Source of the DNA: Chryseobacterium mulctrae
Lineage (GTDB): Bacteria; Bacteroidota; Bacteroidia; Flavobacteriales; Weeksellaceae
Reading direction: 5' to 3'
NCBI RefSeq assembly: GCF_006175945.1
Contig: NZ_VAJL01000001.1
Span: forward strand, 4,039,001-4,103,000
DNA length: 64,000 bases
Part shown: positions 50,573 to 57,279 of the stretch, one piece after another
Position numbering within the stretch: the first letter of the stretch is position 1
How the letters are laid out: each line of letters begins with the position of its first letter
Position numbers and translations under genes: made by a program
Notes under the pieces: model-generated
Databases searched by the model: none
What the model saw: the letters and a program-made list of their open reading frames with translations, nothing else
Told to the model about the DNA's origin: nothing

Positions 50573-51152
50573 TTAAAAAATTTCTAATAATGGTTTTTCC
50601 ATCGGGAGTTAAAATACTTTCAGGATGGTATTGAACGCCGTGAACATCAAATGTTTTATGTTTCAAGCTCATAATCATTCCTTTGCTGTCTGTACTGGTA
50701 ATTTCCAATTCTTCAGGGAAATTTTCTGGATTTACTGCCCAACTGTGATATCTCCCAACTTCCAAAGTTGGAAGCAAATCATTGAAAATTTTATGCTCGC
50801 TAATTTGAATTGCTTCTGTTGCTACACCATGAAAAATCTCTGTGAGATTGATTAAACTTCCGCCAAAAGCTTCCGCAATTGCCTGTTGACCAAGGCAAAC
50901 TCCCAAAATACTTTTTGTTGGAGCATATTTTTTAATTACATCCAGTAAAATTCCTGCTTCTTCGGGAATTCCTGGTCCTGGAGAAAGAATGATTTTATCA
51001 TATTTTTCGATTTCTTCTAACGAAATCTCATCATTTCGGTAAACATCAACTTTTTGATTCAGAATTTGCTCAATCATTTGAACAAGGTTGTAGGTAAAGC
51101 TGTCGTAGTTGTCAAATACGAGGGTTTTAGTTGATGGGTTTATATTTGTCAT
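50565..51152 (-). CDS. trpG: anthranilate synthase component II (glutamine amidotransferase)
   Basis: ATG at 51152 preferred (TNINPSTKTLVFDNYDSFTYNLVQMIEQ); the ATG at 51185 adds 11 residues. 195 residues. Class I amidotransferase triad: Cys in GVCLGQQAIAEAFGG, His and Glu in GVQYHPESIL; SPGPGIPEEAG and YHSWAV are conserved. Supplies ammonia to TrpE. The N-terminal NPSTKT is encoded by a CCATCAACTAAAACC phrase like those in TrpF and the macroglobulin gene. Confidence 0.95.
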   Translation of the reverse strand: MTNINPSTKTLVFDNYDSFTYNLVQMIEQILNQKVDVYRNDEISLEEIEKYDKIILSPGPGIPEEAGILLDVIKKYAPTKSILGVCLGQQAIAEAFGGSLINLTEIFHGVATEAIQISEHKIFNDLLPTLEVGRYHSWAVNPENFPEELEITSTDSKGMIMSLKHKTFDVHGVQYHPESILTPDGKTIIRNFLIG

Positions 51153-51295
51153 TTTTTCTATATTTTTTAATTGGATTTTATCCAATTCTATGTTAAATCG
51201 CCCTTTCAGGACTCATTATTATCTGTTTTTTGATATTTCTCACCTCAATTTTCAAGTTCTGGCAAAATTGCGACCCGGCTTGAGCGGAAATCCTT

Positions 51296-51357
51296 TTTGT
51301 TATTGCGATTGCTGAAAAATTTTAAAGATTGTTTCACTTTGTTCGCAATGACAAAAA
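51296..51357. repeat. palindromic element TTTGTTATTGCGA...TTCGCAATGACAAA
   Basis: 62-bp intergenic copy between trpE and trpG with ends related to those of the trpF element (TGTTATT...AATGACA). Immediately upstream is GACCCGGCTTGAGCGGAAAT, an unusually GC-rich phrase. Confidence 0.65.
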
Positions 51358-51420
51358 GATTGGGAGCCACTTCGACAAGCTCAGGATAAACTACAGACGG
51401 AATTTGTCGCCATAAAAGAC

Positions 51421-52839
51421 TTAAACTAATCTCTCCGCTTTTTCAACCGCTTTTTTCAATGCATTTAGTTTATTATTTACTTCTTCTAGCTCATTTTGTA
51501 GAATTGATTTCGCAACCAAACCAGCTCCTGCCTGATAAAATAATGTGTTGTTCTTGCTTAAAAATGTTCGAATCATAATTGCCTGATTGCAATCACCATT
51601 TAAACCAATCATTCCGATACAACCGCCGTAATAACCGCGCGAATCTTTTTCGTATTCATTAATAAGTTGAAGGGCTTTGTATTTTGGTGCTCCACTTAAA
51701 GTTCCCTGTGGGAAAGTATCAGAAACAATGTCAAAAGGATTGGTATTCTCTTCCAACTCAGCAGTAACTTCACTTACCATGTGAATAACGTGAGAGAAAA
51801 GCTGAATTTCTTTTAACTTAGTTACAGTCACATTTTTTCCTTTTTTTCCTAAGTCGTTTCGGGCTAAATCTACCAACATCGTATGTTCTGCGTTTTCTTT
51901 CGGGTCTTTTTTTAAGGCTTCTGCAGATTGTAAATCGATTTCAAAATCGCCGCTTCTTTTAAAAGTTCCTGCAATAGGGTGGATGATGGCTTTGTTGTTT
52001 TTAATAATCAGTTGACTTTCAGGGCTTGAGCCAAATAGTTTATAGTTTCCGTAATCGAAAAAGAATAGATAAGGCGATGGATTGATATTTCTCAAAGCAC
52101 GATACACATTAAATTCGTCGCCTTTAAATTTCTGCTCAAACCTTCTGCTCAAAACCAATTGAAACACATCCCCTCTTTTACAATGTTTTTGGGCTTTGTC
52201 TACGAGCTCCAAATATTCTTCATCAGTAAGATTTGAGGTTTCGTAACCATCTTTTTCGAATGGATAAACGAGTGCGTTTTTATTTTTAATTAAATCCTGT
52301 AACAACAGCATTTCAGATTTTACTCCGTCGATTTGATTTTCTATAAGATGCATTTCATCATTAAAATGATTGATGGCAATCACATATTGATATAGTCTGT
52401 AACGAAGAATAGGGATTTCAACTTCTTTGCTTTGAGGTTTAAAACTAATCTTTTCAAAAAGCGGAACGGCTTCAAAACTTGTGTATCCAAAAAGACTTTG
52501 GGCGGTTTCTTCTATTTTGTCATTAGTTTTTTCACAAACAAAAACTTTAGAAAAATCGTTCAGCAATTGCGTAACTTCTATGTTTTCTAACGATTTTTTC
52601 TCAGGATTTTCATTGGGGAATTTGATTTCATATTCATGAAGATTTTTTATTTCAATTCCTGCAATGGCGTTTACCGCAATGAAAGAAAAATTGTTGTCGA
52701 TGTTTTTTGCATCTGAGCTTTCAAGCAAAATGGTATCGCGAAATTTATCTCTTATTTGAAGATAAATATTCATTGGAGTTTGAAGGTCTCCTAATGTTTT
52801 TTTTGAGGTGGTTTTTATATTGATTGTATTGCTAAACAT
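51421..52839 (-). CDS. trpE: anthranilate synthase component I
   Basis: 472 residues. The Trp feedback-binding motif LLES is present (TILLESSDAKNIDNN, ~38). The chorismate domain has QRRF-like FQLVLSRRFEQKF, PSPYLFFFDYGNYKLFGSSPESQL, HPIAGTFKRSGD, ENAEHTMLVDLARNDLGK and DTFPQGTLSGAPKYKALQLI. Makes anthranilate from chorismate with TrpG. It is the first structural gene after the attenuator, with a 33-bp gap from the terminator hairpin to the ATG. Confidence 0.96.
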   Translation of the reverse strand: MFSNTINIKTTSKKTLGDLQTPMNIYLQIRDKFRDTILLESSDAKNIDNNFSFIAVNAIAGIEIKNLHEYEIKFPNENPEKKSLENIEVTQLLNDFSKVFVCEKTNDKIEETAQSLFGYTSFEAVPLFEKISFKPQSKEVEIPILRYRLYQYVIAINHFNDEMHLIENQIDGVKSEMLLLQDLIKNKNALVYPFEKDGYETSNLTDEEYLELVDKAQKHCKRGDVFQLVLSRRFEQKFKGDEFNVYRALRNINPSPYLFFFDYGNYKLFGSSPESQLIIKNNKAIIHPIAGTFKRSGDFEIDLQSAEALKKDPKENAEHTMLVDLARNDLGKKGKNVTVTKLKEIQLFSHVIHMVSEVTAELEENTNPFDIVSDTFPQGTLSGAPKYKALQLINEYEKDSRGYYGGCIGMIGLNGDCNQAIMIRTFLSKNNTLFYQAGAGLVAKSILQNELEEVNNKLNALKKAVEKAERLV

Positions 52840-52864
52840 TTTTATAAATTTTTAAATATGGAAC

Positions 52865-52897
52865 AAAAAAAAGACTTTAACGCAATCGTCAAAGTCT
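52865..52897 (-). terminator. trp attenuator terminator
   Basis: On the minus strand AGACTTT-GACGATTGCGTTA-AAGTCT style stem: AGACTTT (52897-52891) pairs with AAAGTCT (52878-52872), followed by T8. It lies between the leader peptide stop and the trpE ATG. Its 5' arm AGACTTTGACGA is also the partner of the antiterminator. Confidence 0.9.
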
Positions 52898-52963
52898 CTG
52901 TATATTTTTCTATAGAATTCAAGCTGTAATTTAACAACACGACAATAGCATCAGACCCGACGA
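52886..52963 (-). promoter_or_regulatory. trpL: trp antiterminator pairing
   Basis: Leader bases TCGTCGGGTCT (52963-52953), located four codons after the Trp codons, can pair with AGACTTTGACGA (52897-52886): GTCT/AGAC, GG/TTT with two G-U pairs and one bulge, TCGTC/GACGA. A ribosome stalled on the Trp codons leaves this segment free, so the antiterminator forms and trpE is transcribed. Confidence 0.75.
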
Positions 52964-53008
52964 AGAGTTTGAGTGCCACCACCAATTTTTGTTGTTAAAA
53001 ATAATCAT
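52931..53008 (-). CDS. trpL: trp operon leader peptide with three consecutive Trp codons
   Basis: A 25-codon ORF from ATG (53008-53006) to TAA (52933-52931). Codons 9-11 are TGG TGG TGG (52984-52976), preceded by IIFNNKN and followed by HSNSSSGLMLLSCC. Position upstream of trpE, three tandem Trp codons, an antiterminator and a terminator together make this a transcription attenuator controlled by tRNA-Trp charging. The ORF is well below common annotation length limits. Its ATG is only 4 nt after the -7 box, so the transcript should start at or next to the ATG and translation would be leaderless. Confidence 0.93.
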   Translation of the reverse strand: MIIFNNKNWWWHSNSSSGLMLLSCC

Positions 53009-53012
53009 GGGA

Positions 53013-53044
53013 CAAATGTAGAAATTTTTTTATTATAAAAACAA
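53013..53044 (-). promoter_or_regulatory. trp operon promoter: -33 TTG, 21-bp spacer, -7 TACATTTG
   Basis: On the minus strand TTG (53044-53042), 21 bp, TACATTTG (53020-53013). Exact consensus at both boxes. The sequence TCCC separates the -7 box from the trpL ATG. Confidence 0.88.
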
Positions 53045-53064
53045 AAAATTCAAAAAAAGAAAAT

Positions 53065-53712
53065 TTATTTTTCCAGAAGTTGTAATTCTTGTTTCAGCTC
53101 GGTGATTTTTGATTTAAATTGTACATCATCATACACTTTTACATAATCTTCTAATGCAAGAATATAATCTTTTATAAATTTTATATTGGTTCTGTCGGCT
53201 TCGTATTTTATTCTTGCAGAATTAATTGGGCGTTGTAATTCGTACATTATCAAACTCTTACCTTCCTCAGATTGTTGAAAAAGAATAACGATATTTTTCT
53301 CATATCCAGGAATGAATTTTACAGGAAATTCTTTGTCGGGAACCGGAATTCTGATTGCATTTTCTAAAGGATAAATCGCCGCAGACATCGTTGAAAAAAA
53401 AGTTTCAACATATTTGCCATCCTGTTTTTTTACAATGGCTTCGTAATCATGAATGTATTGGTCGTTCAAAGTTGAGTTGGTTTCAACATCTGAAGTGATG
53501 ATTGCCGTGCTTTCAACACCGTACTTATTAAGAAACCAAGCGTTAAGATACTGCCCGGCAAAGCCATTACCTATGGATAAGGGAATGATAAATATGAGTA
53601 GCCATGCTTTCCGAGTGATGATAGATAAAACTCCGAAAAATAAAATAAATATCAATACGGAATAAAAACCATGATGACTAAAGAAAAACAGGATTTTTGA
53701 TATGACGACCAT
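53065..53712 (-). CDS. membrane protein with extracytoplasmic/soluble C-terminal domain, unknown function
   Basis: The ATG at 53712 (MVVISKILFFF) is preferred; one 12 codons upstream (53748) is possible. 215 residues: two membrane segments (~5-30 and ~35-55, including LSIITRKAWLLIFIIPLSIGNGFAG), then ~160 polar residues with beta strands (ESTAIITSDVETNSTLNDQYIHDYEAIVKKQDGKYVETFFSTM), resembling DUF3592-like domains, and a C-terminal helix (DYVKVYDDVQFKSKITELKQELQLLEK). Family not certain. Immediately upstream of the trp promoter but ends before it. Confidence 0.6.
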   Translation of the reverse strand: MVVISKILFFFSHHGFYSVLIFILFFGVLSIITRKAWLLIFIIPLSIGNGFAGQYLNAWFLNKYGVESTAIITSDVETNSTLNDQYIHDYEAIVKKQDGKYVETFFSTMSAAIYPLENAIRIPVPDKEFPVKFIPGYEKNIVILFQQSEEGKSLIMYELQRPINSARIKYEADRTNIKFIKDYILALEDYVKVYDDVQFKSKITELKQELQLLEK

Positions 53713-53821
53713 TTTATTAGTTTTAAAATCAACCTTAAATATAATCATTATTAATTAACAGCCTCTTTCAAAATATGATTAAAAAAGGCAAGAACACTCT
53801 TATTATAAAACTTTATTTTTA

Positions 53822-53829
53822 TATTTTTG
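53822..53829 (+). promoter_or_regulatory. candidate -7 box (TATTTTTG) for the lipoprotein-cytochrome pair
   Basis: Exact TAnnTTTG match 72 bp before the ATG at 53902; no TTG with proper spacing. Confidence 0.4.
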
Positions 53830-53901
53830 TCACCGAAATTATTAAAAAGTGAAATCGCAAATTGATTTCATTTGAAAATTAGAAAAAATAAGTATTTAGA
53901 T

Positions 53902-54114
53902 ATGAAAAAGTTATTAGCAATCGCATTTATCGGAAGTATATTCGCAGTAAGCTGCTCAAAAAAAGCTGACAAATCTTTACAAGACAGCAACATCATGCTA
54001 GAAGAGCCTGCAGCAACTACAGTAGTAGATTCTACGGCTAAGAAAACAGATTCTACACCAGCTCCGGTAGCAGCAACACCTGCACCTGCAACAGATTCTA
54101 CAGCTGCAAAATAA
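53902..54114 (+). CDS. 70-residue lipoprotein with Ala/Pro/Thr/Ser-rich tail
   Basis: ATG at 53902 gives a lipoprotein signal (KKLLAIAFIGSIFAVSC, Cys18); a TTG at 53872 is not supported. The mature peptide is low-complexity: DSTAKKTDSTPAPVAATPAPATDSTAAK, with three DST units. No domain. Its stop TAA overlaps the ATG of the cytochrome c gene by one base, so the two are translationally coupled. Could act as a disordered spacer or partner for the lipid-anchored cytochrome. Confidence 0.75.
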   Translation: MKKLLAIAFIGSIFAVSCSKKADKSLQDSNIMLEEPAATTVVDSTAKKTDSTPAPVAATPAPATDSTAAK

Positions 54115-54482
54115 TGAAAAAGCTGTTTTTGACAGGATTGATAAGCTTATTTATTGTTTCCTGTTCTAAAAAAGAAGATTCACAAGCTTTATCAACAGAT
54201 TCTACAGATATTTCTACACCTGTAAATAAAAATATTTCGGGAAAAGATTTAATTGAAGGTTCTGATTGTATGGCTTGTCATAATGCTGTGGAAAGAACGA
54301 TAGGCCCATCTTATAAAGAAATTGCGGAGAAATACTCTGAAAAAGACATCGAAATCTTGGCTTCAAAAATTATTGAAGGCGGAAGTGGTGTTTGGGGAAG
54401 TGTACCTATGCAGCCTCATCCGCAAGTTTCTAAAGATGACGCCAAAAAAATGGTAGAATATATTTTAAGTCAGAAAAAATAA
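54114..54482 (+). CDS. lipid-anchored class I cytochrome c
   Basis: 122 residues. Lipobox IVSC (Cys17), then a DST-rich linker, heme motif CMACH (Cys52-His56), and axial Met99 in GSVPMQPHP. The sequence GKDLIEGSDCMACHNAVERTIGPSYKEIAEKY...MVEYIL is a typical cytochrome c551/c552-like domain. Shuttles electrons at the periplasmic face of the membrane. Directly followed by rlmF with no gap. Confidence 0.93.
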   Translation: MKKLFLTGLISLFIVSCSKKEDSQALSTDSTDISTPVNKNISGKDLIEGSDCMACHNAVERTIGPSYKEIAEKYSEKDIEILASKIIEGGSGVWGSVPMQPHPQVSKDDAKKMVEYILSQKK

Positions 54483-55388
54483 ATGACTGCCGAAAAATCA
54501 ACTCTGCACCCAAGAAATCTGCACAGAAATTCTTATGATTTTGAACTGCTGATTTCTTGTGTGCCTGAATTGAAACATTATGTTTTTATCAATTCTTATG
54601 GTACGCCAACGATTAATTTCAGTATTCCTAAAGCTGTCAAACTGTTGAATAAAGCTTTATTGGAGCATTTTTATGGAATTAAAAACTGGGGTATTCCTGA
54701 CCAGAATTTGTGTCCGCCAATTCCTGGGCGTGCAGATTATATTCATTATCTCGCAGATTTATTGGCAGAAAATTCTAAAGAAATTCCAAAAGGTATTTCC
54801 GTAAAAGGGCTCGATATCGGAACCGGAGCCAATTTGGTGTATCCTTTAATTGCTCATCAATCTTACGGTTGGGAAATGTTGGGAACCGATATCAATCAGA
54901 AATCTTTAGAAAATGCTCAGAAGATTTTAGGTGATAATCCTGATTTTTCATCCCATATTCAGTTGAAATTTCAACCAGATTCGAATTTTATATTCAAAAA
55001 TATTCTTTCTCCAGAAAATCGATTCACATTCTCAATGTGCAATCCGCCTTTCCATGATTCTGAAGAATCTGCAATGAAAGGAAATCTCAGGAAGACAAAA
55101 AATCTTAAAAAATCAAAGACTCTCAAAACCAATCTCAATTTCGGAGGGCAACAATCTGAGTTGTGGTGCGAAGGTGGTGAACTGGCTTTTATCTCAAAAA
55201 TGGTTGAAGAAAGCGCAATATACTCATCGCAAATTCTTTGGTTTACATGTTTAGTTTCTAAGCAAGAAAACCTTTCCAAGCTAACTTCACTTTTAAACAA
55301 AATAAAAGCTGTTGAGGTGAAAACTATTGACATGGCTCAAGGTCAGAAAATCAGCAGGATTTTAGCTTGGACATTTATTCCTTTATGA
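54483..55388 (+). CDS. rlmF: 23S rRNA (adenine(1618)-N(6))-methyltransferase
   Basis: 301 residues. LHPRNLHRNSYDFELLISCVPELKHYVFINSYGTPTINFSIPKAVKLLNKALL is the RlmF N-terminus; LDIGTGANLVYPLIAHQSYGWEMLGTDIN binds SAM; MCNPPFHDS is the N6-adenine methyltransferase NPPF motif; NFGGQQSELWCEGGELAFISKMVEES is family-specific. Methylates A1618 in 23S rRNA. Abuts the cytochrome gene (ATG starts right after its TAA) but the two have no known functional link. Confidence 0.95.
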   Translation: MTAEKSTLHPRNLHRNSYDFELLISCVPELKHYVFINSYGTPTINFSIPKAVKLLNKALLEHFYGIKNWGIPDQNLCPPIPGRADYIHYLADLLAENSKEIPKGISVKGLDIGTGANLVYPLIAHQSYGWEMLGTDINQKSLENAQKILGDNPDFSSHIQLKFQPDSNFIFKNILSPENRFTFSMCNPPFHDSEESAMKGNLRKTKNLKKSKTLKTNLNFGGQQSELWCEGGELAFISKMVEESAIYSSQILWFTCLVSKQENLSKLTSLLNKIKAVEVKTIDMAQGQKISRILAWTFIPL

Positions 55389-55555
55389 GGGAGTTAAGTA
55401 TGTGAGTATAAGTTGACTTCATTTCTTTATTTTACTAAAAATAAAATTTTAAATAATGTAAATTATTCATATTCAGTTTTTTAATTTAAAATAGTTGGAT
55501 TGTTTGTTTTTAAGTATAAATTTTTTATTATTCTAAAAAAATGAATAAAATAAAT

Positions 55556-55563
55556 TATATTTG
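55556..55563 (+). promoter_or_regulatory. candidate -7 box (TATATTTG) for the secreted paralogue pair
   Basis: Exact match 23 bp before the ATG at 55587; upstream ~120 bp is strongly AT-rich and lacks an obvious TTG at -33. Confidence 0.55.
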
Positions 55564-55586
55564 CTTTTATTTTAAAAAAAAACATT

Positions 55587-56375
55587 ATGAAGAAAATTTT
55601 ATTACTATTAATTGGCGGCTTGTCCTATGCCCAAGTGGGTATTAATACGCAAAATCCAACTGCTACATTTGAAATTGTATCAACAGATAATACAAGTAGT
55701 ACAAAATCATTAAAAATATCCAATTCAACATTAGCTGAAATGTTCACAGTACAAAATGATGGTAATATTGGTGTTAATAGTCCTTTGAGTGTTTCCAATA
55801 CGGCTCAGTTTAATGTGAATTCTGGTGCTGTTACAAAATCTGTCTTGAAACTAAATAATATTAGTAATACAAAAGATAGAACGGTAACATCAATTAATTA
55901 TAATCAATATAGCCCATTGGTGATTGATAATAATGGAAATGTTTTTCAACAATATGATATAAGAACTACAAGTAATGCAGCCGTGACTTTTGATGGTGCA
56001 TATAACGCCATTGCTTCTGTTACAAAATTAATTGATCTCAATGGTGGAAGTATCGTTCAGTTTCAGGTTTCAACAGATTTTGTTATGGGTAATAATTCTG
56101 TATTATATGCTGATATTACTTGGTCTAGAAATGGTGGATTTAGAGTTGCAGCTTTCGGAAATGAAGCTAATACTGGGACTAATGCCCTTACAATTGTAGG
56201 TGTTGGAACTAATACATTGACTTTTGATTTTGCGACTGGTGCAGATATGGTCTTTAAGGCTTCTCTGAATGGCTCAACTGGTGCGGGAAATGTTATTGGA
56301 CAATTGGAGTATCAAACTCAAAATTCGTCATCCGCAGTTCCGTTTAACATTTTTTATAGTTTTAGATCACTTTAA
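55587..56375 (+). CDS. secreted beta-rich protein, first of two paralogues
   Basis: 262 residues with a signal peptide (LLLLIGGLSYAQ). The mature start VGINTQNPTATFEIVSTDNTSSTKSLKISNSTLAEMFTVQNDGNIGVNSP has the VGINTxNPxAxLDI pattern common in Bacteroidota extracellular proteins with trimeric-fibre or tail-spike-like heads. The C-terminal ~130 residues (TFDGAYNAIASVTKLIDLNGGSIVQFQVSTDFVMG...TLTFDFATGADMVFKASLNG) look like a beta-jelly-roll. Close paralogue of the next gene, 11 bp downstream. Probably a surface or secreted structural protein. Confidence 0.8.
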   Translation: MKKILLLLIGGLSYAQVGINTQNPTATFEIVSTDNTSSTKSLKISNSTLAEMFTVQNDGNIGVNSPLSVSNTAQFNVNSGAVTKSVLKLNNISNTKDRTVTSINYNQYSPLVIDNNGNVFQQYDIRTTSNAAVTFDGAYNAIASVTKLIDLNGGSIVQFQVSTDFVMGNNSVLYADITWSRNGGFRVAAFGNEANTGTNALTIVGVGTNTLTFDFATGADMVFKASLNGSTGAGNVIGQLEYQTQNSSSAVPFNIFYSFRSL

Positions 56376-56386
56376 AAATAATTGAT

Positions 56387-57184
56387 ATGAAAAAATTCTT
56401 TTTTTATTTATTTTTAACAAACATAAATATAATATGCTTTGCTCAACAAGGGAATGTGGGTGTTAATACTGATAACCCTGCTGCTAAACTAGATATTTTA
56501 ACTAAAGATAATACCGGAACAACCAAAGGATTGCAAATAAATAATTCCTCAGGTTCTGAAGTGCTGACTATTCTAAACAATGGCAATGTAGGTATTAATA
56601 CGTCTAATCCTTCATCTCAGTTCGAAGTGACTGCTGGTACAAATACAAAGTCTGTGATGAAAATTTTACCTTTGAGTGCTACTAATTTGAAACAAAATTC
56701 ATCTATTAATTATAATAATTTTTCAGCATTAGGTATTGGTATTAATGGAAATTTATTAGCCAAATCGGATATAAGAAATAATAATGTAAATGCAATTACA
56801 TTTGATGGTACTTATACAACTGCAGCATCTGGGGCAAATACTACTTTATGTTCTATTAATAGAGGAAGTATTGTGAGGTTTACATTTCATACTGCCTTTT
56901 TACAGGGTGCCGCGGGAACGGGGGTTGTAAAATTTGCAGATATACTTTGGTCTGGAGAAACAGGATTTAAGGTAATTTCTTCTGGACATGATTTTGGTAA
57001 TAATAACCCTAATAATCTTATTATTACGGGATCAGGTACTAATACTTTAACTTTTGATGTTACTTCAGGAGATGATTTTGTTTTTGAAGTAACTGGTGGC
57101 AATTTGGTTTATAGACAAGTGAATCCTGCAGGCTCACCAAGATCCGAACAGTTTAGAATTCTTAAAAGCTTTAGAACAAGATAA
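56387..57184 (+). CDS. secreted beta-rich protein, second paralogue
   Basis: 265 residues with a signal peptide (ends NIICFAQ). GNVGVNTDNPAAKLDILTKDNTGTTKGLQINNSSGSEVLTILNNGNVGINTSNPSSQFEVTAGTNTKSVMK repeats the NVGxNTxNPxxxxxI unit twice. The end (TITGSGTNTLTFDVTSGDDFVFEVTGGNLVYRQ...PRSEQFRILKSFRTR) aligns with the end of the upstream gene (FNIFYSFRSL). Ends at a strong terminator; no T9SS domain is visible. Confidence 0.8.
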   Translation: MKKFFFYLFLTNINIICFAQQGNVGVNTDNPAAKLDILTKDNTGTTKGLQINNSSGSEVLTILNNGNVGINTSNPSSQFEVTAGTNTKSVMKILPLSATNLKQNSSINYNNFSALGIGINGNLLAKSDIRNNNVNAITFDGTYTTAASGANTTLCSINRGSIVRFTFHTAFLQGAAGTGVVKFADILWSGETGFKVISSGHDFGNNNPNNLIITGSGTNTLTFDVTSGDDFVFEVTGGNLVYRQVNPAGSPRSEQFRILKSFRTR

Positions 57185-57210
57185 TAGATAATTATTTGAA
57201 AATTTATTTT

Positions 57211-57236
57211 AAAGACAGGGAACCCTGTCTTTTTTT
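57211..57236 (+). terminator. intrinsic terminator after the paralogue pair
   Basis: AAAGACAGGG-AA-CCCTGTCTTT stem, 10 bp, tight 2-nt loop centre, followed by T run. Confidence 0.92.
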
Positions 57237-57249
57237 GATGAAAAATACC

Positions 57250-57257
57250 TAAATTTG
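57250..57257 (+). promoter_or_regulatory. candidate -7 box (TAAATTTG) for lysS
   Basis: Exact TAnnTTTG match 22 bp before the lysS ATG, immediately after the terminator. Confidence 0.55.
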
Positions 57258-57279
57258 TATGCTTTTATAAAAATAAGAA

